From: Deltaproteobacteria bacterium
GTDB taxonomy: Bacteria; Myxococcota; Myxococcia; Myxococcales; 40CM-4-68-19
Direction: 5' to 3'
Assembly (NCBI GenBank): GCA_005879315.1
Contig: VBLC01000061.1
Coordinates: 62,001-126,000, forward strand
Length of the DNA: 64,000 nucleotides
Shown: positions 38,459 to 45,326 of the stretch, in pieces
Numbering within the stretch: the first letter of the stretch is position 1
Layout: every line of letters begins with the position of its first letter
The notes under the pieces: model-generated
Seen by the model: the letters and a program-made list of their open reading frames with translations, nothing else
Database searches by the model: none
Told to the model about the DNA's origin: nothing
Program-made: the position numbers and the translations under genes

Positions 38459-39085
38459 TCAGATCGCACCCGGCTCCGGCGCCTTGCCTCCGATGCGCAC
38501 GTACGCGAGCGGCACGCGGTCCTCGCAATACCCGGAGAGCGCCTCGCACAGTGTCTGCAGCGCGCTGGGCGGCAACGTGCCGAGATCGAGCACGGCCCAC
38601 AGCTCATTCTCGTGCAGCCCGACGCGGACCCCGTGCAAGCGCCCCGCCCAGCGGTCCGCTCCCGGCGCGCCGCGCCCGGGCCGCGCCGCAGCGAAGCCTC
38701 CATACCAGGAGAGCGTGGCAAACCCGCGCACGAGATCGGCGAGCTCCTCCGCATCCTCGCGCAGCGGCTCGCCGTCGAAGACGCAGACGAGCGGGAGCTC
38801 TTCCCAGTTGCCCGGCTCGAGCCGCACCTGCACCCGGCCCACCTGCATTTCCCCGGCGAGAGGCGCATCGGCGCGCGCGCCGTGCACTTCATACGTGTGG
38901 CCGTCGCGCGCGTCGGCCACATCGAAGCGCAGCGGCAAGCCGCCCTCCCCGAGCGCCAGCCGGCCCTCTTCGTCGCGAGTGGTCTTCTCGGTGAGCAGCG
39001 CCTCGGCCGGCAGCCGCGCCGCCATCTCGTCCAGCCTGCGCAGGTAGCTGCGGTAGAGCGGCTCGAGCGCCTCCGCCAGCGTCAT
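38459..39085 (-). CDS. Hypothetical protein, 208 aa
   Basis: Not recognised. An acidic soluble protein with no membrane segment; the middle has alternating strands (VQVRLEPGNWEELPLVCVF) and a Gly/Arg stretch near 130. Its ATG overlaps the stop of the PhaR-like gene (ATGA) and its stop lies 26 nt before lhr, so it belongs to a three-gene unit. The link between the three is not understood. Confidence 0.6.
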   Translation of the reverse strand: MTLAEALEPLYRSYLRRLDEMAARLPAEALLTEKTTRDEEGRLALGEGGLPLRFDVADARDGHTYEVHGARADAPLAGEMQVGRVQVRLEPGNWEELPLVCVFDGEPLREDAEELADLVRGFATLSWYGGFAAARPGRGAPGADRWAGRLHGVRVGLHENELWAVLDLGTLPPSALQTLCEALSGYCEDRVPLAYVRIGGKAPEPGAI

Positions 39086-39717
39086 CCCTTGCTGAGCTGC
39101 TCGATCCTGCTCTCGAGCTCGTGGATGCGCTTCTGCAGGCGGTCGATCTCCGCCGCCATCGCGCCCGGCCCGCCCAGCGCCTCGAGCGCCTGCTTGACGG
39201 CCGTGTCCACCCTGCCGCGGATGTCGTCGACGGCCTTCTCGCCCGCCTGCATCATTTCCTTGGTGCCTTCTTCGCCCTTGCGGAAGACGCCGCGGACGCG
39301 CTGCTCGATGTCTTCGCGGAGGCCCTCGGTCTTGCTCTTCAGTTCTCCCTTCAACTCTCCCAGCTTGCCCGCGAGCGTGCCGGCCTTCTCCTGGTAGAAG
39401 CCCGCGACGGCTTCGCCGCCGTGGCGGATGATCTCGCGCAGCACCCCGAGCGGCATCTGCGAGCGCTTCTTTTCCTCCTCGAAGATGATCTGCGCGAGCG
39501 TGACCGAAGTGAGATCCTCCTTGCTGCGGTTGTCGATGATCTTCACTTCCGCGCCGCCCTTGATCATCTGGGCGATCTCGTCGAGCGTCACGTAGCGGCT
39601 CTCGACGGTGTCGTAGAGCTTGCGGTTGGTGTACCGCTTGATGACTTTCGGCTCTTTTTTTTCCGCCTGGGGAAGGCCGTTGGTCTCAGGCGAGGGACCC
39701 TGTTCGTGCTCGCTCAT
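39082..39717 (-). CDS. phaR: PhaR-like polyhydroxyalkanoate synthesis regulator
   Basis: The N-terminal 65 residues after a short acidic leader form the PHB/PHA accumulation regulator DNA-binding domain (VIKRYTNRKLYDTVESRYV, then EVKIIDNRSKEDLTSVTLAQI). The remaining 130 residues are a long coiled coil (QKRIHELESRIEQLSKG at the end), replacing the usual second PhaR domain; similar proteins occur in deltaproteobacteria. In other bacteria PhaR represses phasin genes until granules form. ATG 39717 has GGAG about 10 nt upstream. It is divergent from the zinc-ribbon gene. Confidence 0.82.
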   Translation of the reverse strand: MSEHEQGPSPETNGLPQAEKKEPKVIKRYTNRKLYDTVESRYVTLDEIAQMIKGGAEVKIIDNRSKEDLTSVTLAQIIFEEEKKRSQMPLGVLREIIRHGGEAVAGFYQEKAGTLAGKLGELKGELKSKTEGLREDIEQRVRGVFRKGEEGTKEMMQAGEKAVDDIRGRVDTAVKQALEALGGPGAMAAEIDRLQKRIHELESRIEQLSKG

Positions 39718-39874
39718 GCTGGAGACTCCAACTCGAAGCCGCTGCGCTTCGTGGACTTTTGACGCGAAGCGCTGGCGGCATTCGTCCACAGCTGACCGTG
39801 TGTGTCAAGGAGCCACTTCCAGCAGCGACCGGACGGGACAATTCCTTGTCAGGCAGAGGCACTGCGGGCGAGAA

Positions 39875-39894
39875 TGTACGATCGTGGTCGTACA
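39875..39894. promoter_or_regulatory. Inverted repeat TGTACGA-N6-TCGTACA over a start codon
   Basis: Perfect 7-bp arms flank TCGTGG, which contains the GTG (39884) proposed as the start of the zinc-ribbon protein. It could act as an operator for autoregulation or as an mRNA hairpin hiding the start. The remaining divergent region (39718-39874) has no convincing promoter element. Confidence 0.3.
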
Positions 39895-41221
39895 GTGCCC
39901 AAACTGTCAGTCCAAGTTCCGGATCGCCGACGAGAAGGTGACGGACCGCGGCGTACGTGTGCGCTGCACGAGCTGCAAGAACGTCTTCCAGGTGAAGAAG
40001 CCGGGCTCGGCTGGCTCGGATCCAGGGCCGGGGCCTGGCGATACCATGGAGATTTCGGCTCTCGATGCCGCCGCGGCGCAGAAGCCGCGGACGGGGCCGG
40101 TCGGCACCCGGCCCATCACCAAGCCCGTGGCGCCCTCGTCGTCCCCGCGCCCCGCGACCGGCCCCGTCCGGCCCGGCGCCACAAGCCGGCCGGCGCAGCG
40201 CTCCGGCGATGGAGCAGCGCGGCGGCTGGACGCCGACGACCTCTTCGGCATGGCCGAGCTGACGGGGGACGCGCCGCTGGGCGACATCGCGCCTTCTTCT
40301 CAGCCTCCGCCCCCGCCGCCGCGCACGCCTTCTCCCCCGCCTGCCGAGAAGCCGGCGTCGAAAGCGATGCCCGATTTCGACGCGCTCGATCTCGACCTGC
40401 CGCCAGAGGCGCCGCCGCCTCCCCCTCCACCGCCGGCTGCGAAGGCGTCCCCGCCGGCACCGAGAGCGCCTCCGCCGGAAGAGAAAGCCGCGCCGCAGAA
40501 AGAGACCCTCGAGCTCAGCAGCGATCCCTTCGAGGGCATGGGCCTCGGCGACCCGGCCGGAGCGGGCTCTGCGCTCGGGCCGCCGGCAGCGCCGAAGAAG
40601 GAACCCGCGTCCAAGCCAGTGACGAAGCCCGTCACCAAGCCGCAGGTTCGCCCGGAGCCGCCTCCGACGGCCGGAGGCGAGATGGTCTCGAGCGCGCTCA
40701 CCGGCCTGCTCGGCGCGGCGCTGGCCATCGCCGTGGTCATCGCCGCCGCTCTCAACGACGACGACGCGGCAGGCTGGTTGGGCTTCGGCTCGGCCGGCGA
40801 GATCGTCGCGACCCGCGTGGCGAGCGGTCTCTACGACACGGTGGCGGGCAAGCCGGTCTTCTTCGTCCGTGGCCGCATCGAGAACAGAAGCCAGCGGGTG
40901 CGCGGCCCGGTGCGCATCGTCGCAGAGCTGGTGGCGGAGAGCGGCGCCGAGGCGAAGGCGGAGGCGCTGGCCGGCGCCGAGCCCAGCCCCGAGACCGTCT
41001 GGTCGCTGCGCAACAGCGCCGACGCCGACCGGATGGCGCGCGCGCTCGAGGCGGCCGAAGTGGAGCGCAAGCTGCAGCCCGGCGGCAGCCTGCCCTTCTT
41101 CGCGGTCATTCCCGACCCGCCCGCCGACCTGGGCCGGCACAAGCTGCACGTGCGCGTCGAGCCGGTGGACGCCTGGAACCCGCCCCCGCCGGCCAAAGCG
41201 CAGAAAGATGGACGCCGCTGA
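39884..41221 (+). CDS. MJ0042-type zinc-ribbon membrane protein with Pro-rich linker
   Basis: The N-terminus is a CxxC...CxxC zinc finger of the MJ0042 class (VVQCPNCQSKFRIADEKV, then VRCTSCKNVF). It is followed by about 230 residues of Pro/Ala/Lys-rich linker (PPPPPPRTPSPPPAEKP, repeated KPVTKPVTKP), one membrane helix (ALTGLLGAALAIAVVIAAAL) and a C-terminal domain of 150 residues with strands typical of DUF3426-like domains (KPVFFVRGRIENRS...GPVRIVAEL). GTG 39884 aligns with the usual family start just before the first CxxC. Length 445 aa; similar proteins are common in Myxococcota. Its end overlaps the next gene by 14 nt. Confidence 0.8.
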   Translation: MVVQCPNCQSKFRIADEKVTDRGVRVRCTSCKNVFQVKKPGSAGSDPGPGPGDTMEISALDAAAAQKPRTGPVGTRPITKPVAPSSSPRPATGPVRPGATSRPAQRSGDGAARRLDADDLFGMAELTGDAPLGDIAPSSQPPPPPPRTPSPPPAEKPASKAMPDFDALDLDLPPEAPPPPPPPPAAKASPPAPRAPPPEEKAAPQKETLELSSDPFEGMGLGDPAGAGSALGPPAAPKKEPASKPVTKPVTKPQVRPEPPPTAGGEMVSSALTGLLGAALAIAVVIAAALNDDDAAGWLGFGSAGEIVATRVASGLYDTVAGKPVFFVRGRIENRSQRVRGPVRIVAELVAESGAEAKAEALAGAEPSPETVWSLRNSADADRMARALEAAEVERKLQPGGSLPFFAVIPDPPADLGRHKLHVRVEPVDAWNPPPPAKAQKDGRR

Positions 41222-41942
41222 GCTGGCCCGCCAGCTCGCTTCGCTGGAAGCAGGCGAGCTGCGGGCGCACAAAGCTGCCGCGCTGCTCGAAGAGCTGCCC
41301 GCCGAAGAGGCGGTCCGGCTGCTCGGCGAATTGCTCCGCCGCGCCGGCCGGCGCAGCGATCCGGAGACGGCCGCTCTCGAGGGCCTGCTCCGCGCCGTGC
41401 ACGACTTGCTCGGCGAAGAGCGCCTCGATCTGCTCTACCGGGCCGCGGAAGCCGCCGCCGACCTGGAGGTGCAGGCGGTCTTCGCCAGAAGCGCGCCGGC
41501 TCGCTCCTTCGACCACGAGAAGGAGGAATGGATCGACCGCGAGATGCGCGCCCGCACGCTCGGCCAGCGGCGCTCGCTGGCGCGCGCGCGCGATCGCGAT
41601 CTGCTCCCGCGCCTCGCCTCCGATCAGGACGCGACGGTGGTGCGCCATGTGCTGGAGAACCCGCTCTGCACCGAACGCGAGGCGCTGCTGGCCGCCTCGC
41701 GCCGGCCGCAGCGCGCCGAGGTGCTGGAGGAGATCTTCCGCTCGCGCCGCTGGTCGGCGAACCGGCGCGTCCGCCGCGCGCTCGCCCTCAATCCCTACAG
41801 CCCGCCGGCGCTGGCCAACGCCGCGCTCGCGCTTCTCACCGCTCCGGATCTGCGCGAGGTGGCCGGCGACCCGACCGTCTCCAGCGAGGTGCGCGTTCAG
41901 GCCCGCCGCCTTCTCGGCAATCGCCGCGGCGAGGCGGGATGA
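41208..41942 (+). CDS. Helical-repeat (HEAT-like) protein of unknown function, 244 aa
   Basis: A soluble Ala/Leu/Arg-rich protein made of short helices (AARQ-type pairs such as RDRDLLPRLASDQDATVVRHVLENPLC and RAEVLEEIFRSRRWSANRRVRRALAL, each interrupted here by a turn), which resembles HEAT/armadillo or DUF2336-like repeats. ATG 41208 sits inside the end of the upstream zinc-ribbon gene, so the two are coupled. It converges with tatA (gap 3 nt). The function is not known. Confidence 0.62.
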   Translation: MDAAELARQLASLEAGELRAHKAAALLEELPAEEAVRLLGELLRRAGRRSDPETAALEGLLRAVHDLLGEERLDLLYRAAEAAADLEVQAVFARSAPARSFDHEKEEWIDREMRARTLGQRRSLARARDRDLLPRLASDQDATVVRHVLENPLCTEREALLAASRRPQRAEVLEEIFRSRRWSANRRVRRALALNPYSPPALANAALALLTAPDLREVAGDPTVSSEVRVQARRLLGNRRGEAG

Positions 41943-41945
41943 TGG

Positions 41946-42173
41946 CTACTTCTTCTCCACGGCCTTTTGCTGCTCGGGCGACTGCCCTACCTTCTCGCCG
42001 CCGAGCTGCTCCTTCTTGGGCGTCACGTCGATCTCGTCCTGCCCCGAGATGGACTTCTTGAAGTTCTTGATGCCGCGGCCGAGCGCGTCTCCCAGGGAGG
42101 GCAGCTTGCTCGATCCGAAGATGAGGAGGATGACGATGAAGATGAGCAGAAGCTCGCCGAATCCGAGGTGCAT
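41946..42173 (-). CDS. tatA: Twin-arginine translocase subunit TatA/TatE family
   Basis: A 75-aa protein with the whole TatA pattern: a single N-terminal helix (FGELLLIFIVILLIFG), the FG-x-x-KLP hinge (FGSSKLPSLG), an amphipathic helix (DALGRGIKNFKKSI) and a charged tail. It oligomerises to form the pore of the Tat pathway for folded proteins. It stands alone, without tatB or tatC nearby. It is divergent from the GDPD gene (33 nt). Confidence 0.93.
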   Translation of the reverse strand: MHLGFGELLLIFIVILLIFGSSKLPSLGDALGRGIKNFKKSISGQDEIDVTPKKEQLGGEKVGQSPEQQKAVEKK

Positions 42174-42206
42174 CCCGCTCCTCCTTCGCCGCGCAACCTA
42201 ACACAA

Positions 42207-42971
42207 GTGCTGCCGCAGGGCTTTCTTCGCGCAGACCGGCCGCTCGTGCTCGGCCACCGGGGCGCCTCCTTCGACGCGCCGGAGAACACGCTGGCCGCCT
42301 TCGAGCTGGCCGCGCGCCAGGGCGCCGACGGAGTCGAGCTGGACGTGCAGCGCTGCGGCACAGGCGAGGTGGTCGTGCTGCACGACCTGTCGCTCGGCCG
42401 CACCGCCGGCTTCGCCGGCCTGGTCAGCGAGACGCCCTGGAGCGTCGTGCGCGGTCTCGACGCCGGCGCGCGCAAGGCCGAGCGCTTCCGTGGCGAGCGG
42501 GTGCCGCTCCTCGCCGAGGTCCTCTCCGCCTTTCCCCTGCTGGTGAATGTCGAGCTCAAGTGCGAAGAGCGCGACGACCGCGGCCTCACCGCCGAGGCAG
42601 TGCGGGTCATCCGTGAGGCGCGCGCCGAGGAGCGGGTGCTGCTCAGCTCCTTCAATCCGCTCTGCCTCTTGCGCGCGCTCTCGCTCGCGCCGCAGATCCC
42701 GCGCGCGCTGCTCTTCGAATCGGAGCAGGCATGGTTCTACAAGAGCGCGATCTTCGCGCCGCTCCTGGGCGCGCAGGCGCTGCATCCCGAGGCGGTCCTG
42801 GCCACGCCCCAGCGCGTGCACCGCTGGCGGCGGCGCGGGTACTCGGTGGGATCCTGGACGGTGGACGATGCCGACAGCGCCGCGGCCCTCTTCGCCAGCG
42901 GCGTCGGCTGCATCATCACCAACCGGCCGGCGGTGCTGCGGACCCGCTGGCCCGGTACCTCTAGTAGTTGA
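42207..42971 (+). CDS. Glycerophosphodiester phosphodiesterase
   Basis: Hydrolyses glycerophosphodiesters to glycerol 3-phosphate and an alcohol. The 254-aa product shows the catalytic HRG (LGHRGASFDAPENTLAAF), the metal ligands in GVELDVQ and the second histidine in VVLHDLSLGRT, plus NVELKCE and the C-terminal SWTVDDAD. There is no signal peptide, so it is cytoplasmic, of the UgpQ type. GTG 42207 puts the HRG motif 16 residues from the start, as usual. The last 11 nt overlap the end of the convergent outer-membrane protein gene. Confidence 0.9.
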   Translation: MLPQGFLRADRPLVLGHRGASFDAPENTLAAFELAARQGADGVELDVQRCGTGEVVVLHDLSLGRTAGFAGLVSETPWSVVRGLDAGARKAERFRGERVPLLAEVLSAFPLLVNVELKCEERDDRGLTAEAVRVIREARAEERVLLSSFNPLCLLRALSLAPQIPRALLFESEQAWFYKSAIFAPLLGAQALHPEAVLATPQRVHRWRRRGYSVGSWTVDDADSAAALFASGVGCIITNRPAVLRTRWPGTSSS

Positions 42972-43911
42972 ATCCGATGCGGGCCGCGCCGCTCCAGACG
43001 CGGACGAACTGCTGCGGCGTGCCGGGGGGCGGGCTCTCCTGGATGTCGTTGGTGCCTTGGGCCAGCGCGCCTTCGAGTCCGAACACGGCCGCGCCTGCGA
43101 CGAGCCTCACTCCCAGCGCCGCCCGCAAGAAGCGATTCTTGAAGAACGAGACGTTGCGGAAGACGCCCTCGCTGGCCGTGGGGTTGACGGCGTTCTGCCG
43201 GTCGAACTGCTGCACCGTCCGGTTGGGCTTGAAGTCGATCACGCTGCTGATCGCGTTGACGAAGGCGATGCCGCCCTGCACATACGGCTGCAGCTTGGCC
43301 ATGCCGGCGAGGCCGAAGCTCTTGGAGACCATCGCGTCGGCGCCGCCCGAGGTGAGATCGAGATCCCGCGCGCCCACGATGCGCGTGGCCCATCCGCGCA
43401 GGGCGAAGTCGGGCGCGCTCCCCATGCCGTCGAGCACCGCCCAGCGCGCCTCCGCGGAGAGGCCCGCAATCTGCGAGTTGGCCAGCCAGGAGACGGCGGC
43501 GCCCAATTCCAGCGACGCGCCCAGCCCCTTGCGCAAGGTCAAGGTCGGCAGGACCAGCACTTTCGGCGCGGCCGAGGTCGCCTGAGTCCCCTGCGTTGCC
43601 CAGGTGTCGGCCGGCATGTTGCTGAGGAAGACTTGCTGCGACGAGATCCCCAGCTCGAACCCCGACTCGCCCAGCGAGCCCGCCGTCTCCTGGAAGGGCG
43701 GAGCGAAGGCGAGACCGAGCGCGCTCGTCAGGCGGTGGAAGCGCGCCTGCGCGTCGATGGTGCCGGGCTCGATGCTGTCGCCAGCCAGGCCGTCGCACCG
43801 GGTGCAGGCGAGATCATCGGGATGGCCGAGCCGCCACAGCTCGAGGTCGTTCTGATCGGCTCTCGCCGCCGCCGCCACCAGGAGGAGGAGGGCAAAGAAG
43901 CGCATGCACAT
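42961..43911 (-). CDS. Predicted outer-membrane beta-barrel protein, 316 aa
   Basis: A signal peptide (MRFFALLLLVAAAARA) is followed by a cysteine pair (ACTRC) and a series of amphipathic strands separated by turns (LGASLELGAAVSWLA, AKLQPYVQGGIAFVNAI, RAALGVRLVAGAAVFGLEGALAQ). It ends in an aromatic residue (ARIGFNY), the usual outer-membrane insertion signal. The family is not identified. It follows the eCIS spike gene on the same strand after 36 nt, so read-through from the eCIS operon is possible, but a functional link is not shown. Confidence 0.7.
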   Translation of the reverse strand: MCMRFFALLLLVAAAARADQNDLELWRLGHPDDLACTRCDGLAGDSIEPGTIDAQARFHRLTSALGLAFAPPFQETAGSLGESGFELGISSQQVFLSNMPADTWATQGTQATSAAPKVLVLPTLTLRKGLGASLELGAAVSWLANSQIAGLSAEARWAVLDGMGSAPDFALRGWATRIVGARDLDLTSGGADAMVSKSFGLAGMAKLQPYVQGGIAFVNAISSVIDFKPNRTVQQFDRQNAVNPTASEGVFRNVSFFKNRFLRAALGVRLVAGAAVFGLEGALAQGTNDIQESPPPGTPQQFVRVWSGAARIGFNY

Positions 43912-43947
43912 CTGCTAGCACGCTTTGGCCCGGAGCCGAAGTTTCGG

Positions 43948-44673
43948 TCAGTTGATGTTCACCCGGGAGGCCTTGATGTTGAGCTGCGAGCCGGCCTTGA
44001 TGTTCGCCTTGTCGCCGACGTTGAGGTCGAAGGTCGTGCCGATGTCGATCTTGCCCGTCTTCCCGGTCTTGATCTCCAGATCCTCGCAGCTCAAGACGAT
44101 CTTCTTCTCGGCGTGGATCTCCACGTCGCCTTCCTTGGCCTCGATGGTGAACTTCTTGTTCTTCACGTCGAAGGTCATCGTCCGCTTGCCGCTACTGTCG
44201 GCGACGACGATCTTCTCCGCGCCCTTCTTGTCCTCGAAGACGATCTTGTGGCCGGACCTCGTCTGGATCCACCGGGTGGTGTTGTCCTTGCTGAAGGCGC
44301 CCTTGATGGGCTTGTCCTGGCCGTTCCAGAGGCAGCCGATGACGTAGGGCCGGTGCGCCTCGCCGCGCTCGAACGCGACCAGCACCTCGTCGTTCACCTC
44401 CGGCACCCAATAGAAGCCGCGGCCCGCGCCGGCCGCCGGCTGGGCCACCCGCGCCCAGTCGGATTCGGGCTGCTGGCCGGTCTGGGGATCGGCGGGCAGA
44501 TGGATGTACTTGATCTTGACGGCGTTGCCGTGCTTGGCCCAGGAAGGGGCCTGTTTGTCCGAGCTGGGATCGTTGTTGGTGACGATCCCCACCGTCACGC
44601 CGAAATGCCTGGCATCCCCGACCGAGGCGGTCTCGAATGCTTTCTGCACCAGCGAGAAGAAGTTCTCGGCCAC
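43948..44673 (-). CDS. gpV/VgrG-like baseplate spike protein of the eCIS
   Basis: The central spike at the tip of the contractile tail. The first 130 residues form the gp5/gpV OB-fold (GVTVGIVTNND, VKIKYIHLP, WARVAQPAAGAGRGFYWVPEVNDEVLVAF split across strands, RPYVIGCLWNG). From about 150 on the sequence becomes a short-period beta-helix (TFDVKNKKFTIEAKEGDVEI, then KIDIGTTFDLNVGDKANI) as in the triple-helical needle. In Afp/PVC particles this part is the C-terminal half of Afp8/Pvc8; here the gpD-like half is encoded separately, in the giant gene at 54047-59515. It is the last eCIS gene on this side. Length 241 aa. Confidence 0.88.
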   Translation of the reverse strand: MAENFFSLVQKAFETASVGDARHFGVTVGIVTNNDPSSDKQAPSWAKHGNAVKIKYIHLPADPQTGQQPESDWARVAQPAAGAGRGFYWVPEVNDEVLVAFERGEAHRPYVIGCLWNGQDKPIKGAFSKDNTTRWIQTRSGHKIVFEDKKGAEKIVVADSSGKRTMTFDVKNKKFTIEAKEGDVEIHAEKKIVLSCEDLEIKTGKTGKIDIGTTFDLNVGDKANIKAGSQLNIKASRVNIN

Positions 44674-44679
44674 GTTGCC

Positions 44680-45309
44680 TCAGAGGATCGGGGGAAGCAG
44701 CAGCACGGTGCCCGGCTTGACCTCGCGCGGATCGACGATGCCGTTGGCGTCGGCGATGCGCCGCCATTCCGCCGCGTCGTCGTACTCCTCGTGGGCGATC
44801 AAGGCCAGCGTCTCGCCCATCTTCAGCGTCCGCCGCTTGGTGTGGTCGGGGGAGTTGCGCGGATTGCGCTGCAGCTGGTCCTTGGCCGACTCGTATTGCT
44901 TGATGCTCAGGTTGGCGGTCGCCCGGCAGGGTTTGCCGCTGGGAAGAAACATCGTGTAGCGCAGCGTCAGGCTCTCGATGAAGCCCTCGAAGAGGAAGGT
45001 GCCCCAGCAGAATTGCACCAGCGGAGGCCGGTGCAGATCCGCGTCCACCAGCGAAAGCTTCATGATCGAGTCGGTGTATTCCTTGCTGACGTCCTTCTTC
45101 GATTCATAGGTGTCGAAGAAGAGCTCGACGGAGAGGAGCGAGGGATTGCCGGAGGTGAACTCCTGCTCGGGCAGATCGAGGCCCGGGCTCTTGTGCGGCT
45201 CGTACTGGACGCTCTTCTGCACCGAGTACTCTTGAGGATTGAAGAGCACGTCCGTGGTGGTCGAGGGCTTGTCGACGCGGATGAGCTTTGCCTTTTCCAG
45301 CGTGGCCAT
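44680..45309 (-). CDS. eCIS tube-cap/baseplate protein with LysM domain (Afp7-like)
   Basis: A 209-aa protein whose first 145 residues match the CIS tube-initiator/LysM proteins: KAKLIRVDKPSTTTDVLFNP, then the strands SVELFFDTYE and PPLVQFCWGTFLFEGFIESL. The last 55 residues are a LysM-like domain (GETLALIAHEEYDDAAEWRRI...DPREVKPGTVLLLP), comparable to T4 gp53. In Afp/PVC it lies between spike and tube, and the gene order here (just before the spike) agrees. ATG 45309 has AAGGAG 5 nt upstream. 6 nt separate it from the spike gene. Confidence 0.88.
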   Translation of the reverse strand: MATLEKAKLIRVDKPSTTTDVLFNPQEYSVQKSVQYEPHKSPGLDLPEQEFTSGNPSLLSVELFFDTYESKKDVSKEYTDSIMKLSLVDADLHRPPLVQFCWGTFLFEGFIESLTLRYTMFLPSGKPCRATANLSIKQYESAKDQLQRNPRNSPDHTKRRTLKMGETLALIAHEEYDDAAEWRRIADANGIVDPREVKPGTVLLLPPIL

Positions 45310-45326
45310 GGTGCTCCTTCGAATTC

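Noticed and set aside
34092-39047. A 1,651-codon open frame on the plus strand opposite lhr
   Set aside because: It is antisense to a gene with all helicase motifs. Its translation is Arg/Ala/Glu low-complexity with no domain. Long antisense frames are expected at this GC content.
39846-39875. Sigma-70-like TTGTCA-N18-GAGAAT before the zinc-ribbon gene
   Set aside because: The spacing and -10 are mediocre, and transcription would begin almost at the start codon.
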